NCBI GenBank assembly: GCA_032358165.1
Contig: JAALGY010000033.1
Span: 3,224,001-3,288,000, forward strand
Reading direction: 5' to 3'
Source: Diplosphaera chodatii
Taxonomy: Eukaryota > Chlorophyta > Trebouxiophyceae > Prasiolales > Stichococcaceae
DNA: 64,000 nt
Shown: one piece after another, positions 37,199 to 48,500 of the stretch
How positions within the stretch are numbered: position 1 is the first letter of the stretch
Layout: each line of letters begins with the position of its first letter
Made by a program: the position numbers and the translations under genes
Notes under the pieces: model-generated
What the model saw: only the letters and a program-made list of their open reading frames with translations
What the model was told of the DNA's origin: nothing
Database searches by the model: none

Positions 37199-37554
37199 CA
37201 CGACTGGTTACCCTGCCGCTGCTGCTGGGCGGGAACCGAAGCAGTTTGCAAATTCGTGCATGCAGCACTGCCAACGGCGCCTGCACAGCCGTACCAGATG
37301 CACGAAGCGTCGCCGTAGTGCCTCACGCACCCCCGCTCTGCAGTCTGACAGGGGAGCTGAGCAACGACCCGGCAAACGGGACTCAGAGGCTGCAGAATGG
37401 GAATCGGCAGCCGCGCGCGATTTTGCCGTGGTCGAGAACCTTCGCATCAACATAGCGAAGATCCATAGGCGGCAACACCTGAGCTGCACAACATACTGTC
37501 GTTGCAAACGCGCATGCGGTTGTGGTACCTGCTCAGAGAATTGCGTTTGCCAAT
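37199..37554. other. Divergent promoter region between SOUL copy B and the LRAT-like gene
   Basis: 356 bp between two divergent starts. It contains the Cys-rich plus-strand frame listed separately. No CACGTG box or RNA gene was seen. Confidence 0.45.
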
Positions 37555-37565
37555 ATGGGTCCTGA
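37485..37565 (+). CDS. Metallothionein-like Cys-rich frame end (possible small gene or chance)
   Basis: In a plus-strand frame ending with TGA at 37565, eight cysteines fall within 22 codons with three C-x-C pairs: CTTYCRCKRACGCGTC then SENCVC, ending QYGS. This spacing is typical of metallothioneins, which bind Zn, Cu and Cd. The same frame is open back to 37152 but the upstream part is nondescript and lies antisense to SOUL copy B exon 1. A short exon beginning after the ccatag at about 37469 is possible. The frame overlaps the proposed start (37555) of the LRAT-like gene by 11 bases. It could be a separate small gene, a leader ORF or chance. Confidence 0.25.
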   Translation, partial: CTTYCRCKRACGCGTCSENCVCQYGS

Positions 37566-39376
37566 TGCACAGACACAAGAGGTGCAGCATGATGCTGCGG
37601 CCTATCGAGCATGGGTGGGTCGGAGGCTGCCTGCGCTACGTGCTGGAGAATCCATGTGAGTCCCGAACCCGCGTGTTGGTGCTCGGTTTGCACAAGGAAT
37701 TCGGAAAAGGAGCCTGACCGACCAATTTTGAAGACTGATGGAATGCTGGCGACAGGGCCACCTACGCTGCTCGCGTCGGGGAGGCACTGGACCTGCGGCA
37801 CTGCCGCGTGGTGCACTCGATGGAGCAGGACGGCCTGTACCTGTACAAGCGGCCGGTGGTCGGTGCTGGCGGTGCCGCCAACATTCTGAGCCAGGCCGGC
37901 TCCATCTTCCACCACATCCTACTCCTGGTCAAAGACAGCCAGGTGAACGAGTGCTCCGCTGCACAGAGCATTTGCAGGCTCTTGTGACATCCGCATGCCA
38001 TGCCGTGTTATGCCATGCCACTGAGGCATGATTTGTGCCGATTGTGCAGGGTGTGACAGCGCTGGAGATGGGGCCGCGCGGCGACGCGGACGTGACGTCC
38101 AACATTTTCGAGGCAGTGGAGGCGGGGCCGGTGCTGTATCACTCCTCGGAGCAGCCCGCCGATGGGCGGCCGCTGCTGCACATCGCCGCTCCCCACCACC
38201 AGCTGTCGCAGCCAGCTGTGCAGCAGGTGATGCTCCGCCCTGGCACTGCGGCAGCAGTTTGTACAGTGTATTTAAAAAGCGCCTCGACGGTGTCAAGGGC
38301 TGCCAATATGGTCCAAGACTGCTGAATGGTTGCAGCGAGCATCTGTGCGAGACAAACCAACCTGATGTGTCCTGCAGGCCATCCACTTTGCGCAGGCGCA
38401 GCAGTACCACACGGTGCACAGCAACTGCATCCAGTTCGCGGACTTTGCGGTGCGGCTGCTGACGGGCGGCGCCGTGTTTGGCGCCCCGCTGGCGTACGAT
38501 GTGCTGTGCGGCTCAGTGCCACCCGCCGACAGTCCGCTGCTGGGCATGCTGGCGATGCTGCAGATGACCTGGTGAGGCACCACAACACGTGAAGCTTATT
38601 CTGTGTTTGCCTGTGAGGTACCGATGTCATGCACGAGTGTGCATTGGTTTCTGGCCTTGATCCGTTATCCAGCACCAGCACTCTACACTCTGGAGTACAT
38701 GGAGCTGTGGATCGAGCCCCTCGCACTCGGAGCGCAGACCATTCATGCCACACCACGCACCATACATCCTCCAGGTCGCATCGTCCTTGAGCGCTGTGCT
38801 GCTGCGCTGATCACTACCTGCTTTGCTTGCATCAGGCTGGACGTGTGCGACGGCAGCAGGCTCATGACGCAGTTCCTGGCGCAGCACGAGCCGCCACCAC
38901 CACTGGCTCCAGTGCCGTCCTCGGCAGCCCTCGAAGCAGCATCCAGCGCCAAAGCTAGCAGCGGCACCGCCAGCGCCAGCAAGTCGTTGCTGCAGCCTGG
39001 CAATCAGGCTGGCGCTGATCCAGGTAGCATGCCGAAGGCCGGTGGCCTGCCGGACTTTCTGGCAGCAGCGCTGTCGGCCGCGCACAGCGGCGGCGACGGC
39101 AGCGTCCAGGGCGACCGCGGCAGGGTTCAGCCCCAGGGTGGCCTGCCGGACCTGCTGGGGACGGTGCTCGCTGCGGCACGCGAGGAGCAGCAGGGCGCCG
39201 GCCAAGGCTCTGGCGGAGTCAGCGGCGGCGGGATTGCAGGGTTGCTGTCTGCAGCCCTGGCTGGTGGCCTGGAGGAAGTCGCGCATGGCAGTCAAGGTGG
39301 CAGCAGGGGCGGCAGCAGCACTGGTGTGGCAGTGCCAAAGCTGCCTGCCCGTCCGGTCAAGCATCGGCCAGCCTGA
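37555..39376 (+). CDS. Protein with LRAT/PPPDE-like (permuted papain fold) His...Asn-Cys pattern, 399 aa model
   Basis: Five exons close in frame (1200 bases): 37555-37655, 37756-37942, 38050-38226, 38378-38571 and 38836-39376. The first 230 residues look globular. Residues 83-92 read SIFHHILLLV, and residues 165-177 read YHTVHSNCIQFAD. This is a His on a strand followed about 85 residues later by N-C-x-x-F, the order found in permuted papain-like proteins (LRAT, PPPDE/DeSI). H86 or H87 and C172 would be the catalytic pair. After residue 235 comes a Ser/Ala/Gly-rich, disordered tail with repeated GGLPDFLAAALSAA-like and GGLPDLLGTVLAAA-like helices, ending KLPARPVKHRPA. There is no signal peptide or membrane helix. 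The enzyme class (thiol acyltransferase, isopeptidase or inactive) cannot be fixed. Confidence 0.6.
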
Positions 39377-39816
39377 GACTTGGTGGTCGGGACCTTGCGC
39401 AGACCGAGATGCTTCGCTTGACAATGGTTTAGTGCTTGCTGTTACAGAATGATGATGCCATCTGATTACCTCATCATCCACGAATGGTGTCCTCGGCGAA
39501 TTATATCAGAAGGCTGCAAAACACAACATGACCGACCTGACCTGAGCAACGCCAAAACCCCCGATACCAAACCAGCCACTGAGAGCCACACCTCTGAAAG
39601 TCCGAAACAGTCCGAGCGCTGAAACCGCAGACATTGTTCAGAATTGCTCTGAACAATCGACTGATGTCAACCTGATCCTATTGCAGAGATGCTCATCCGA
39701 ACGCTTCGGCCTGAGATGCAATGCTGTGTCAGCTTACACGCACCCTGCCCTTTCACGCCCCAATCGGGGCCTCGCTCACTGCCCCATCAGAAACCACTTC
39801 AGTCATCGAAACCACT
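39377..39816. other. Intergenic between convergent stops
   Basis: 3' UTR space of the LRAT-like gene (+) and PsbS (-). No RNA gene or repeat was recognised. Confidence 0.5.
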
Positions 39817-42034
39817 TCACTCCTCATCAACGAACTTGCCGCTGCCCTCGTTCACCGCCGCGAAGAGGGTGAAGATGATGGAAGCCAGCAGCAGCGGCTC
39901 GGCCTCTGTCAGAGGAATGCCTACACAGAGAGTTGTACTGTGAGAGTTAGCTCTGAATGCCACAAGTTCCCGATGACACCCTGATGTGCCGGCAAGTGCA
40001 TGCTGTGTACCATGAACAGGTGGCTGTGAATCAGCATCAACACATCAGGCTTTGTGCCACAGGTGGGGTTGCTGCGTACCAGTCTCGAGGCCCAGCTGTG
40101 CCAGCGGACCCTTCCCTGTCACATACTCGCCAATCAGTGCGGCAGCAAAGCCGAGCTGTGCCACGCGGCCCACAAACTGTGTGCAGGGGACGAAGCACGT
40201 CAGCGAGTGTGTTCAAGCCTGGGGGAAGGACGACAAAGTAAGTCACACGGTGGGCCGTGTGCAAGCTGTGCGCAACCCACCAGCTCGTTCGCCTTAGTGA
40301 ACCCGAAGCCCTTGACGCCAAAGAATTTCTTAGGGTTGATCAGGCTGACGCTGGCATCCTGCAGTGTATACAGCTGGGAGCTGTGAGGGTCTCCACTTCC
40401 TGTTAAAGCATTGCACTCGCCATGGTCATCCGCATATGCGTGCGTCCTGCAGCGCTGTGCGGTCGAGACCGTGCACCCAGCATGCAGTGGGTATGTGCAC
40501 ACCTGCAGGGCGCCGGCGGGGCGGGACGACAGCTCCTCCTCGTCGGGCACGAAGGTGCCCTTGGTCGGCGTCAGCGCCGCCGCCAGGTTGAACGCGATGA
40601 CCGCCAGGATGAGGCCGCCCACGTCCGTCACCGACAAGTGCGTCTCCAGGCCTGCAGCAGCATGGGGGGGCTTCACCGTGAGCACATATATTGTAACACA
40701 GACAGAAGTGGGATGGCATTGGAGTGAGACCGCTGACCGAAGTGCTGCTCGAACGCATGGCAGCAGCACAGAGCACCGTTGCATGTCGGCACAGCACAGC
40801 GATGCGCACCTAGCTGGCCGAGGGCGCCCTTGCCCGTGATGGTCTCGCCGATGACTGCACAGCAGCAACAATGCACAGCGGTCAGTGTCAGGGTCAGCTA
40901 CAGCAAGCAACTATCACTTGCGAAAATTTCACAGACTAGCGGACCATCCATTAAGGATGACAAGCAGCTGACACATGCATAGATTGAGGTGAGAAAGTGC
41001 GCACTGGCAGTGGAGATGCCCAGCATGGCGAGGCGGCCCACGAACTGCATGGACAATCAATAGTGGTGCTCAGCAGTTCTGCCCCGCCAGCACAGCGAAG
41101 ATACTGCACACGTGACTCGCAACATCTGAAGGCTTGGACACCGGCACCCATTTTGAGTCGTTGTCAACTGCGATCAGGCCACAGCGCACCAGCTCGTTTG
41201 ACTTGGTGAAGCCCAGCGTGATGGTGGCCTTCGTGCCCTTGCCAATTGATGTCTTGAACTGCAGTTGTCCACAAGCGGAATCAACGTCTCTTCGTGGCGT
41301 TGAGGTCATTGATTGGCCTGCAGGGTCAATGAAAGGCAACAACACTGCACGCAGGTGGCGCGCATGGCTCTTAACCGCCCGTATGCTGAGCAGCCTATAA
41401 CAGACAAGTGCAAGTCTGGGTGGATTGGTCTGACCCGGGGTTACCTGTGTGGCTGGCACGCGCTTCGTCGACTGCGGCTTGGCCTTGCCCTTCGGCGCTG
41501 GGCGGCCCTGCGCAGCACGACGAACAGGGTCATCAGACAACGTGACATAGCAATGTGAGTGGACAACATGCTCACGACCCGTTGACAGCAGACGAGGATC
41601 CGAAAATGCCTCGTGCTGATGCTCGATGCATACTTATGCAAGTGAGACGGTTTGCAAGCACGTTGGCAGCCAAGCTGCAAACTGCACGTTGCCAGTCAGG
41701 CACACATGTGGGCTGTGTTGTCTAGCCGATCGCAGGCACGACACCGTCCCGCAGGTGTCTCACAATGCAACCAAAGGCTTGCTAGAGATGGCGGCAGCGG
41801 AGCGCCTAAGAGGCGCCGTCACAAACGCCAGGAAGGACGACAACACGGTGGGGATGCAGTCAGAGGGCGCACCGGCTTCGTCGGCGCCTTGTTGCGCTTG
41901 AAGACGGATGAGACCGCCTGCACCTGCACAGACACACGGCCTGGGCGAGGTGTTGCAGCCGTCAAAGCGCTGCGGCGCAGAGCGTTCTGCGGGCGCAGCG
42001 CCAGGTTCATTGAGTTGCCAAGCAGAGCAGCCAT
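39817..42034 (-). CDS. PSBS: Photosystem II 22 kDa protein PsbS (four-helix LHC family)
   Basis: Thylakoid protein that senses low lumen pH and triggers energy-dependent quenching (qE). Start MAALLGNSMNLALRPQNALR is a plastid transit-type leader. The mature part has the two PsbS repeats. Repeat 1: LGFTKSNEL/FVGRLAMLGIS, IGETITGKGALGQLG, LETHLSVTDVGGLILAVIAF. Repeat 2: GFGFTKANEL/FVGRVAQLGFAAALIG, EYVTGKGPLAQLGLETG, IPLTEAEPLLLASIIFTLFA, then GSGKFVDEE. Introns fall right after NEL in both repeats, consistent with an internal duplication. Both lumen-side Glu-Thr positions that follow the first helix of each repeat are present (LETH, LETG), so pH sensing should be possible. Chlorophyll-binding status is not judged. 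The stop is at 39817-39819. Confidence 0.92.
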
Positions 42035-42363
42035 TTTAAAGCTTCTGAGTTGTGTTGGCACGAAGACTGATTCAGCAGACGAAAACTTGTTGATCGAAGG
42101 AAGTTTGGTGGGTGCAAGTTGCAGAATGGCGGAGTGGCGGGGGCGCGGGCGTTCCAGAGAGATCGCCAGCTGCCAGTCATTGCCGCACGTGGCCAGGCCA
42201 GCGACGTGGCCCAACTCAGCGCTTGATTCATGTAGTGATACAGGTAGGCCCCCAGGTGAAAGGCACTAACTAATTGAATTATGAGGTCACGGTGGGGTGA
42301 TGGACTGGTCGAAGGGGTCGGTGCTGTTACAACAGGGGTACCAAAGGGGCTGCAAGGTGAGGT

Positions 42364-42369
42364 CACGTG
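42364..42369. promoter_or_regulatory. CACGTG G-box, PsbS upstream (proximal)
   Basis: Perfect palindromic G-box 330 bp upstream of the PsbS ATG, in GGTCACGTGCC. G-boxes bind bZIP or bHLH factors in light-regulated plant and algal promoters; function here is inferred. Confidence 0.4.
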
Positions 42370-42641
42370 CCGCAGAAGCAGCATCAACAGAAATCACACA
42401 GAATGCCGGCAGCGCCTGACATCGCGTGGGGACGCACAGCACGACGCAGCATCAGCACGCCGTCAACGACGGTCATCCGATGCCGCGCTGCGACACACAA
42501 AGTTTTGGTGCCGCTCGCCCAACGCGGAGGCCGGCCAGCCCGTGGCAGCTTAGCATGGAGGTGCTGAGTGCTCGTGCAGAAGGGCCGCGCGTCGCGTGCA
42601 GCACGGCTGCCGCGATGACCGGTGGAAACGATAACGGGGAC

Positions 42642-42647
42642 CACGTG
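42642..42647. promoter_or_regulatory. CACGTG G-box, PsbS upstream (middle)
   Basis: Perfect G-box in CCACGTGG, about 610 bp upstream of the PsbS ATG and 42 bp (start to start) from the distal box. Confidence 0.4.
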
Positions 42648-42683
42648 GGAGGAATACGTCAGGGTGCAGTGAAGTACCGCGAA

Positions 42684-42689
42684 CACGTG
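42684..42689. promoter_or_regulatory. CACGTG G-box, PsbS upstream (distal)
   Basis: Perfect G-box in ACACGTGG, about 650 bp upstream of the PsbS ATG. It is closer to the neighbour's 3' end, so its target is uncertain. Confidence 0.35.
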
Positions 42690-42861
42690 GTGGAAAGACG
42701 ACGCGCCGTGGGATGATTGCAAATAAAGTACCGGGAGACTCTAAGTCATCCGAATTATTCCGAAAAACAGTTAGCCTGGGTGCAATGAAGCTGTACCGCA
42801 GACCGGAGAAGCTGCAGCCGTATCAGTTTGCAAATTGAACAACAGGCGCCAACTCAACATC

Positions 42862-44953
42862 TCAGTCAGCGTCGTCGTCTGAGTCTAGTTGGAATGCAGC
42901 AACCGCGGGCTTGAGCGGCTGGCGCCTCGCGCCGCCGCTGCCAAAGCTGCCTAGCTTGCTGCTGGTCGCCTGCCGCTTTGACACAGGCTGAGGTGTTGCA
43001 CCGAACATGAGCCCAGTGGCTGGCAGCAACCCGCCTGTTGCTCCCGTGCTGCTTCGTGGAGTCGCTGCAGAGGCTGCCGGCGTGCTGACAGTGCTGCCTC
43101 GTTGCTGCCAGACATTGCTGGGTGCTGTGGGTTGATCAGTCTGCCAGCCGGAAGACTGGGCGTGCCCTGTTGGCTCCGGCAGCGGCGCACCGTAATCTAG
43201 CGGCGGCGGCGGCGGAGCAGCTGCATCGGGCGGCGGCGGCGGCGGCTGGTCGTCTGCTGGCGGCGGTGGCGGCGCTGCAGCCGCTGATGGCATAGCATTG
43301 CTGGCGCCCCGAGCCCTTGCTGACCTACCACATTATCAGGTACCAACCTCAGGCTGACGCTCTGAGCAAGAGCATCAGTGGCAGCTGCCACCCGGTTGAG
43401 GGAACGCCCTCGACACTGCAATCTAGCGTAAAGTGCAAGCTGGACATCGGGCGCGGGAGCCTCACTGCGCATTGAGCCGGGCCCACTCCTTCTCCTGCCG
43501 CTTCCGCTCCTTCCGCTCGCGCTCGCCGCGGGTGCGGTCCGCTGTAGCCTGCCGCATCTCTTGCAGCCGCTGCAGACAGCTGAAACCCCATTGGCAATCT
43601 TCATGCGCAAGATCAGGCACTGCTGCCTCGCAGATATGGTGGTGCACTTGCCAGTGCACAGCCTGCCTTGGCGTGGTGGTGGTCGTAGGAGCTGAGGTGC
43701 GTCTCCATCTCCATGGCATTCTTGTACTGCTTGTGGCACGTCTGCACCGCGGTGGAGCAGCAGCTGTCACTCTGGGCCTGCACTGCGCCTGACCAAGCGC
43801 TGCGATTGAGGCAATTAACCACCAGTGATGTCGAGCAGCAGGCGCGCAGGATGGACACTCACGTCGCAGTACAGGTTGCGCTTCGCAGCGGAGGTGTCCT
43901 CCTTAATGCGCTGGTCCCGCTCCACCGCCATCTACGCAGCAGGCGCACACCACGCGGCCGCGGTAATACTCTGCTTTGGGTGTGGTGCAGCATGCGCATG
44001 TAGCTCAATCCCCGGGCAGCATTGCAGCACACAGGGACAGCAATCAGATGATGCAGCAACGTCATGTGGCAGCCCATAGGGGCCCTGAAGCAAAGTATGG
44101 AAGTCTTCGCAGGAGCAGCATTGATGTGGTCAGGGCTATACCTCGCGTTTGAGCGTGCGCTCATAGTCTTCATCCGCTTGGACCTCCGTCTCCAGGCGCT
44201 TTCGCGTCACATTCTCCGCCGAGACGTAGAAAGTGTCCTGCTCCGCTTTGCCCAGCCCAAGGCGCAGCCCAGCCTCCATTCCCGCACGCACCGGCTCCAC
44301 AATGCCTGTGCACAGCACGGCAGTGGCTGTGCAAACTCGCAACAGAAATGTCAGAGCGCTGCTTGCACCCAGCGCTCCATTGGCACCGGCCCTCCAAGCA
44401 CTGAGCACCTGTCTGTTCACACATTGACAAAGCACACTGGAATAGCGGTACTAACACACCATCTTCGCCAGCTCCGAGGCCCTTGCCCTGGGTCCAGCCC
44501 ATGCGCTGCATCATCTGAAAGCCGCGGTTGGTGGCGGGGATCGCGGCGTCCAGGCTAGCCTGCTGCAGGCCGTCCGTATCCAGCGAGTCATCCACACGCC
44601 CCATCGGCAGCTGAAAGTCGTCGCCGGCGTCCCATGCCGCCTGCATGGCGGCCTCCTGGCGCGCCCTCTGCATGCCCCGGCAACAGCTTCAATGTGCGCT
44701 GATCTTACTGCGGAACGGACCATCTCGTGGTACTCATGGCAGGCTCAGCTCAGCTGGAAGCCCAATGCTAACTCTATGGGCTGTGACTGCAAGTGCTTTT
44801 CATCACACGCTGAGCGTTCCCACAATCACACGTACGCACCACAGCTGATGCCGAGAACTGTTCGCCACGCCCGGCATCCAGTTGCGGATTGTATACATGT
44901 GCGAACGCAAATGCAGGAGCTTGCCCGCTGAGCTGCTCGTCTCCCGATGCCAT
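42862..44953 (-). CDS. G-patch and C2H2 zinc-finger protein, GPATCH8-like
   Basis: Predicted nuclear RNA-processing protein; G-patch domains activate DEAH helicases. Exon 1 (start 44953, MASGDEQLSGQAPAFAFAHV, ending FSASAV before GTGCGT) joins in phase 0 to RARQEAAMQAAWDAGDDFQL. Then come LQQASLDAAIPATNRGFQMM and the G-patch RMGWTQGKGLGAGEDG, continuing IVEPVRAGMEAGLRLGLGKA. Downstream a C2H2 finger spans a splice (NLYCD/TCHKQYKNAMEMETHL, then SSYDHHH), followed by a basic coiled segment (GERERKERKRQEKEWARLN). The last exon is Pro-rich, with runs of five to six Pro, and ends AAFQLDSDDDAD. The order G-patch, acidic/basic linker, C2H2 finger with a His-rich end is that of animal GPATCH8, but the protein is much shorter. 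Confidence 0.8.
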
Positions 44954-45513
44954 CTTGAACCAAGGAGGTGCAGCACTGGGATGTCAACGCTCCTGCAAAG
45001 CTGAGCACCGCGCACAACGTGATCACTGCATGCGTCTCTTGTTCGTCTTGTGACCGTCAGCTTGCACAGGGGCTTGCGCTTTTAAGAACCTGAGCAATGC
45101 CACTCCGTCGTGATCTATCCGTCGCTATCTACAACTAGGCATGTGAACACTCACACCGATACAATTGGTGAGCTGATCAAGCTGCACTTGGAAGCAGCAT
45201 GGCCTGATTGCAGCTGCCGCTGAAATTGCCGACTCGCCACGCTTCAGTCTTGATGATTGTTGCCTTTCTGTAATAGTATCTGCATTTGCCACAAATCAGC
45301 CCTACAGTACGGCCGAAACAATCACGGGCGCTGGACAATACACTGCATCGAACACCGTCTTGCACTGCAGGGTGCACTGCCAGCCCTTGCCCAGGCAACA
45401 GGACACTCCCAAAGGACAGCGTGCTGGACCAAGTGGCTGCACATACATGGCCACAGCCGGCATGTAGGTGCTTTGCCATCCGTCAGCGTCTGCGGGCGTG
45501 ACGCCGCGCCGCC
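44954..45513. other. Divergent promoter region, GPATCH8-like/Cactin
   Basis: 560 bp between two head-to-head starts, 44953 (-) and 45514 (+). Both genes encode splicing-associated proteins, so a shared bidirectional promoter is possible. No specific motif or RNA gene was recognised. Confidence 0.5.
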
Positions 45514-48500
45514 ATGGGCAAAGAGAAAGACAAGAAGCACAGCAAGGACAAGAAGCGGAAGCGGGAGGAGGATGATGAAAAGAAGCGCAAGAAGGCAGCC
45601 AAGATGGTGAGACCGCGGTCCGACTGTGCCTGAGCTTCCCTGCAAGCAAGGAGTGTTGCATGCAGCTGATGCATGCCAGCAAAACAGGAACCCAGGAGTC
45701 GTTTGCGGGTCCAGGCCAAAGACATTGCGGATCATTTGAAGAAGAAGTCCGTGACAGCCGACGGCGAGCCAACGGCCCAGCGCTTCGTGTGGGGCAAGAA
45801 GATCGAAAAGGATATCCAGAGCGGCGCCAGCATCAAGGACTTCACCAAGAAAGCCGAGCAGGAGCGGCAGCGGCAGCGCGAGGTGAGCATAGGGGAAACC
45901 TGCTCAGGCCTGCTTACGGGGTCACCACCTAGACACGCGGCTTGGCGGTGCATGCGCAGCATCAAGCATGCAGACAACCCTCCTGCAAGCACATCGGTTC
46001 GGCAGGGCATGCGTGTTCACGGCGTGCTGCGGGTGACGGACCCAGCTGTGGCGATGCAGGAGGAGATCGTCAAGGTGCAGAAGCGGCGGGAGGAGCGGGA
46101 GCTGGACAAGCTGCGGCAGGAGGAGGAGCTGCAGTTCCTGGCGCGGGAGCGCGCCATCGCGGAGGGCGCCGAGCTGGACAAGAAGGAGGAGCTGGTGAGC
46201 AGCTGTTGTCGGGCCGGAGTGTGTGCTTCAGCGAGACTGTGATTGCTCCACTATACCAAGTGCGCCGACGAAGTTGGGATGCTTTTTGCTGCGGAGGCAC
46301 ACCTCATGCAGGCTGTTGGCCTGCCGTTCCAACATGGGCGGTTGGTTTGGTGAATGTGCGCATTCTGGTCTTGATTCTGACAGGTTCTTTACATGCAGTT
46401 CCACCTGGAGCAAGCAAAGGCGCGGACGCAGCAGCGGCTGCGGGAGGGGCGGCTCAAGCCCATCGACATCATTGTGCGCAACCTGTACTTCCCGGACGAC
46501 GTGGACGCGGATGGCGCCGACCCCTACGAGGTCGCCAAGTCGCTCACTCTGCAGGAGCTGCGGGGGCTGGCAGACGATGTGCAGGACTATCAGGTACACC
46601 GAGTCGTTGCCGTACACTCCCTCGGCTGCCGGCCTTGCTGCATGGCAAGCAGGCGACGAACGCTGCTGTGTGTGCAGGGCACCGCACATCTGCATCTTGC
46701 ACATTGACGGTGTTGTGACGCAATGAGCAGAGTGTGACCTTCGAATGCGGTTGCACAGGAGCTGGACAAGTATGAGCAGCAGCACATTGACTTCTGGGAC
46801 GCGATGGCCGCGGTCGCGGGCCACGAGCTGGCCGAGGCGCAGCGGCAGGAGGACATCGACCGCGCACGAGCAAGCACCCTTGCTACCACATGAACTGTTG
46901 CGCAGTGTCACATTCTGCATGATCAAATGTGTTTGCATGAGCATTGCCCTGCCAGTCCCAGCAGCAGGCGTGTCAGCGCAGGTTCTGACTGCAGCTCATC
47001 TGCAACTCATGTGCGCTGTACATGCGCAGGTTCGAGGGGAAGCACCGCCGCCGCAGCTGCAGCGCCAGGACGCCGGCTGGCACGCCTCCGTGGACGCGGA
47101 TGTGTCCTCCATGCTGGCAGGTGAGTTGGTGACATGCCCTGCAACGCTGCAGCTCTGCCAGATTGGCATCACGCTACACGGCCAGCTGAGCGTCACATTG
47201 CAGAATGCTTCAGCGGGCTACTGGCTCATCACGACTTGACAGCATACTCCGGCAGTCCTCCTAAATAAATAAATGTTGCGCCCTTCTGGCAGCGGACTGC
47301 AGGTCCGTAATGCCATGGGCCGCAGCGGTTGCTCAATGCACTTGCTGATGTTTCGCTTCTATGCCGCCTCGGCAGGCAAGACGCGGCGGGAGCTGGTAGA
47401 GCTGGAGCGCTCCATCAACGACCAGCTGGACAGCGGCGCGGTGCCCGACCCCGAGTACTGGACCACCGTCCTCAGCCGCCTGGGCATCTGGCAGGTACAG
47501 TCGTGTTTCGCACACTCAGCGGCTCCATCAAGTCCCGCTGCACGAAGGCCTGCTGCTCCAGTATGAACAAGGCCAATAGCTGACGGTCGATATCAAGCTG
47601 CTCCTGTTCCTGATAATGACTCTGTTCAGCATGCAGGCCCGTGCGCGGCTGCGGGAGCTGCATGCCGACATCCTGGCGGGCCAGCTGGCGAGGGCCGAGG
47701 CGGGCACCGATGTGCGCGCCGAGATGGGCTGGGACCGCGAGGAGCGGGAGGTGCGGCTGCCCTGACCACGGACGCTGTGGCGCCTGCTTCCCGCACCCTG
47801 CTGTCCATATCACCCCTCCAGCGGCGTCCCTGCCGTCACTACTGCACACGTGTGTGGCAGCACCCTCTTGACGCCTTGTGCCTCTCCTAAATTTGGACAA
47901 GCGTTTGCCGTGCGCAGGAGCGGGAAGCTGGTGGGGCCTCGCCTTCCGGAGAGCCAGCGGCCGCGGCAAACGGGCAGGATGCTGCGGGGCATGCCGCAGA
48001 GCCGGAGCCCGAGCCAGAGGAGGACGAGGATGCAGCCCTGGAGCGCTTGGCGCGACCACCAGACGATGCAGGTATGCTTTGGCGTCACAGCCTTGCCGCT
48101 GGATGCTGAAACCAGTGCAGCGCTTACACGGCACAATGGGTGCGCTGCACGGTGGACCGCTGGCACTTCCCGCCAACGTGTGATGCCATGATGCACGCTC
48201 ATGTCCAAGCATCCCTCCGGCTGCAGATGCGGCTGCTGCTGCGGCCCCTGCGTCGGAGGCAGACGACTGGGATGAGGACGGCGGGTCGCCGCGGGAGGAG
48301 AACACCGGGCAGTGGTCGCCCGAGCCGCTGGACGCAGCATTGATCCCGCCCGGCGCGGACGTCGTGCACGAGGACGACGACGCCCGGCTGCTGGAGCTCA
48401 TGCGGGCCCAGGTGAGCTGCAAACAACTTCAGTCTTGGGTCTGCTGCTGAACGAACCTTTGCCACTCAGCGGTCACAACTAGCAGGAAGCATGGCACCTT

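Larger units (their letters stand above)
42035..42861. other. Upstream region of PsbS, 827 bp, with three CACGTG boxes
   Basis: Lies between the PsbS start (-) and the stop of the GPATCH8-like gene (-). It should hold the PsbS promoter and 5' UTR and the 3' UTR of the neighbour. The three palindromic CACGTG boxes are listed separately. The plus frames here look like chance. Confidence 0.6.
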
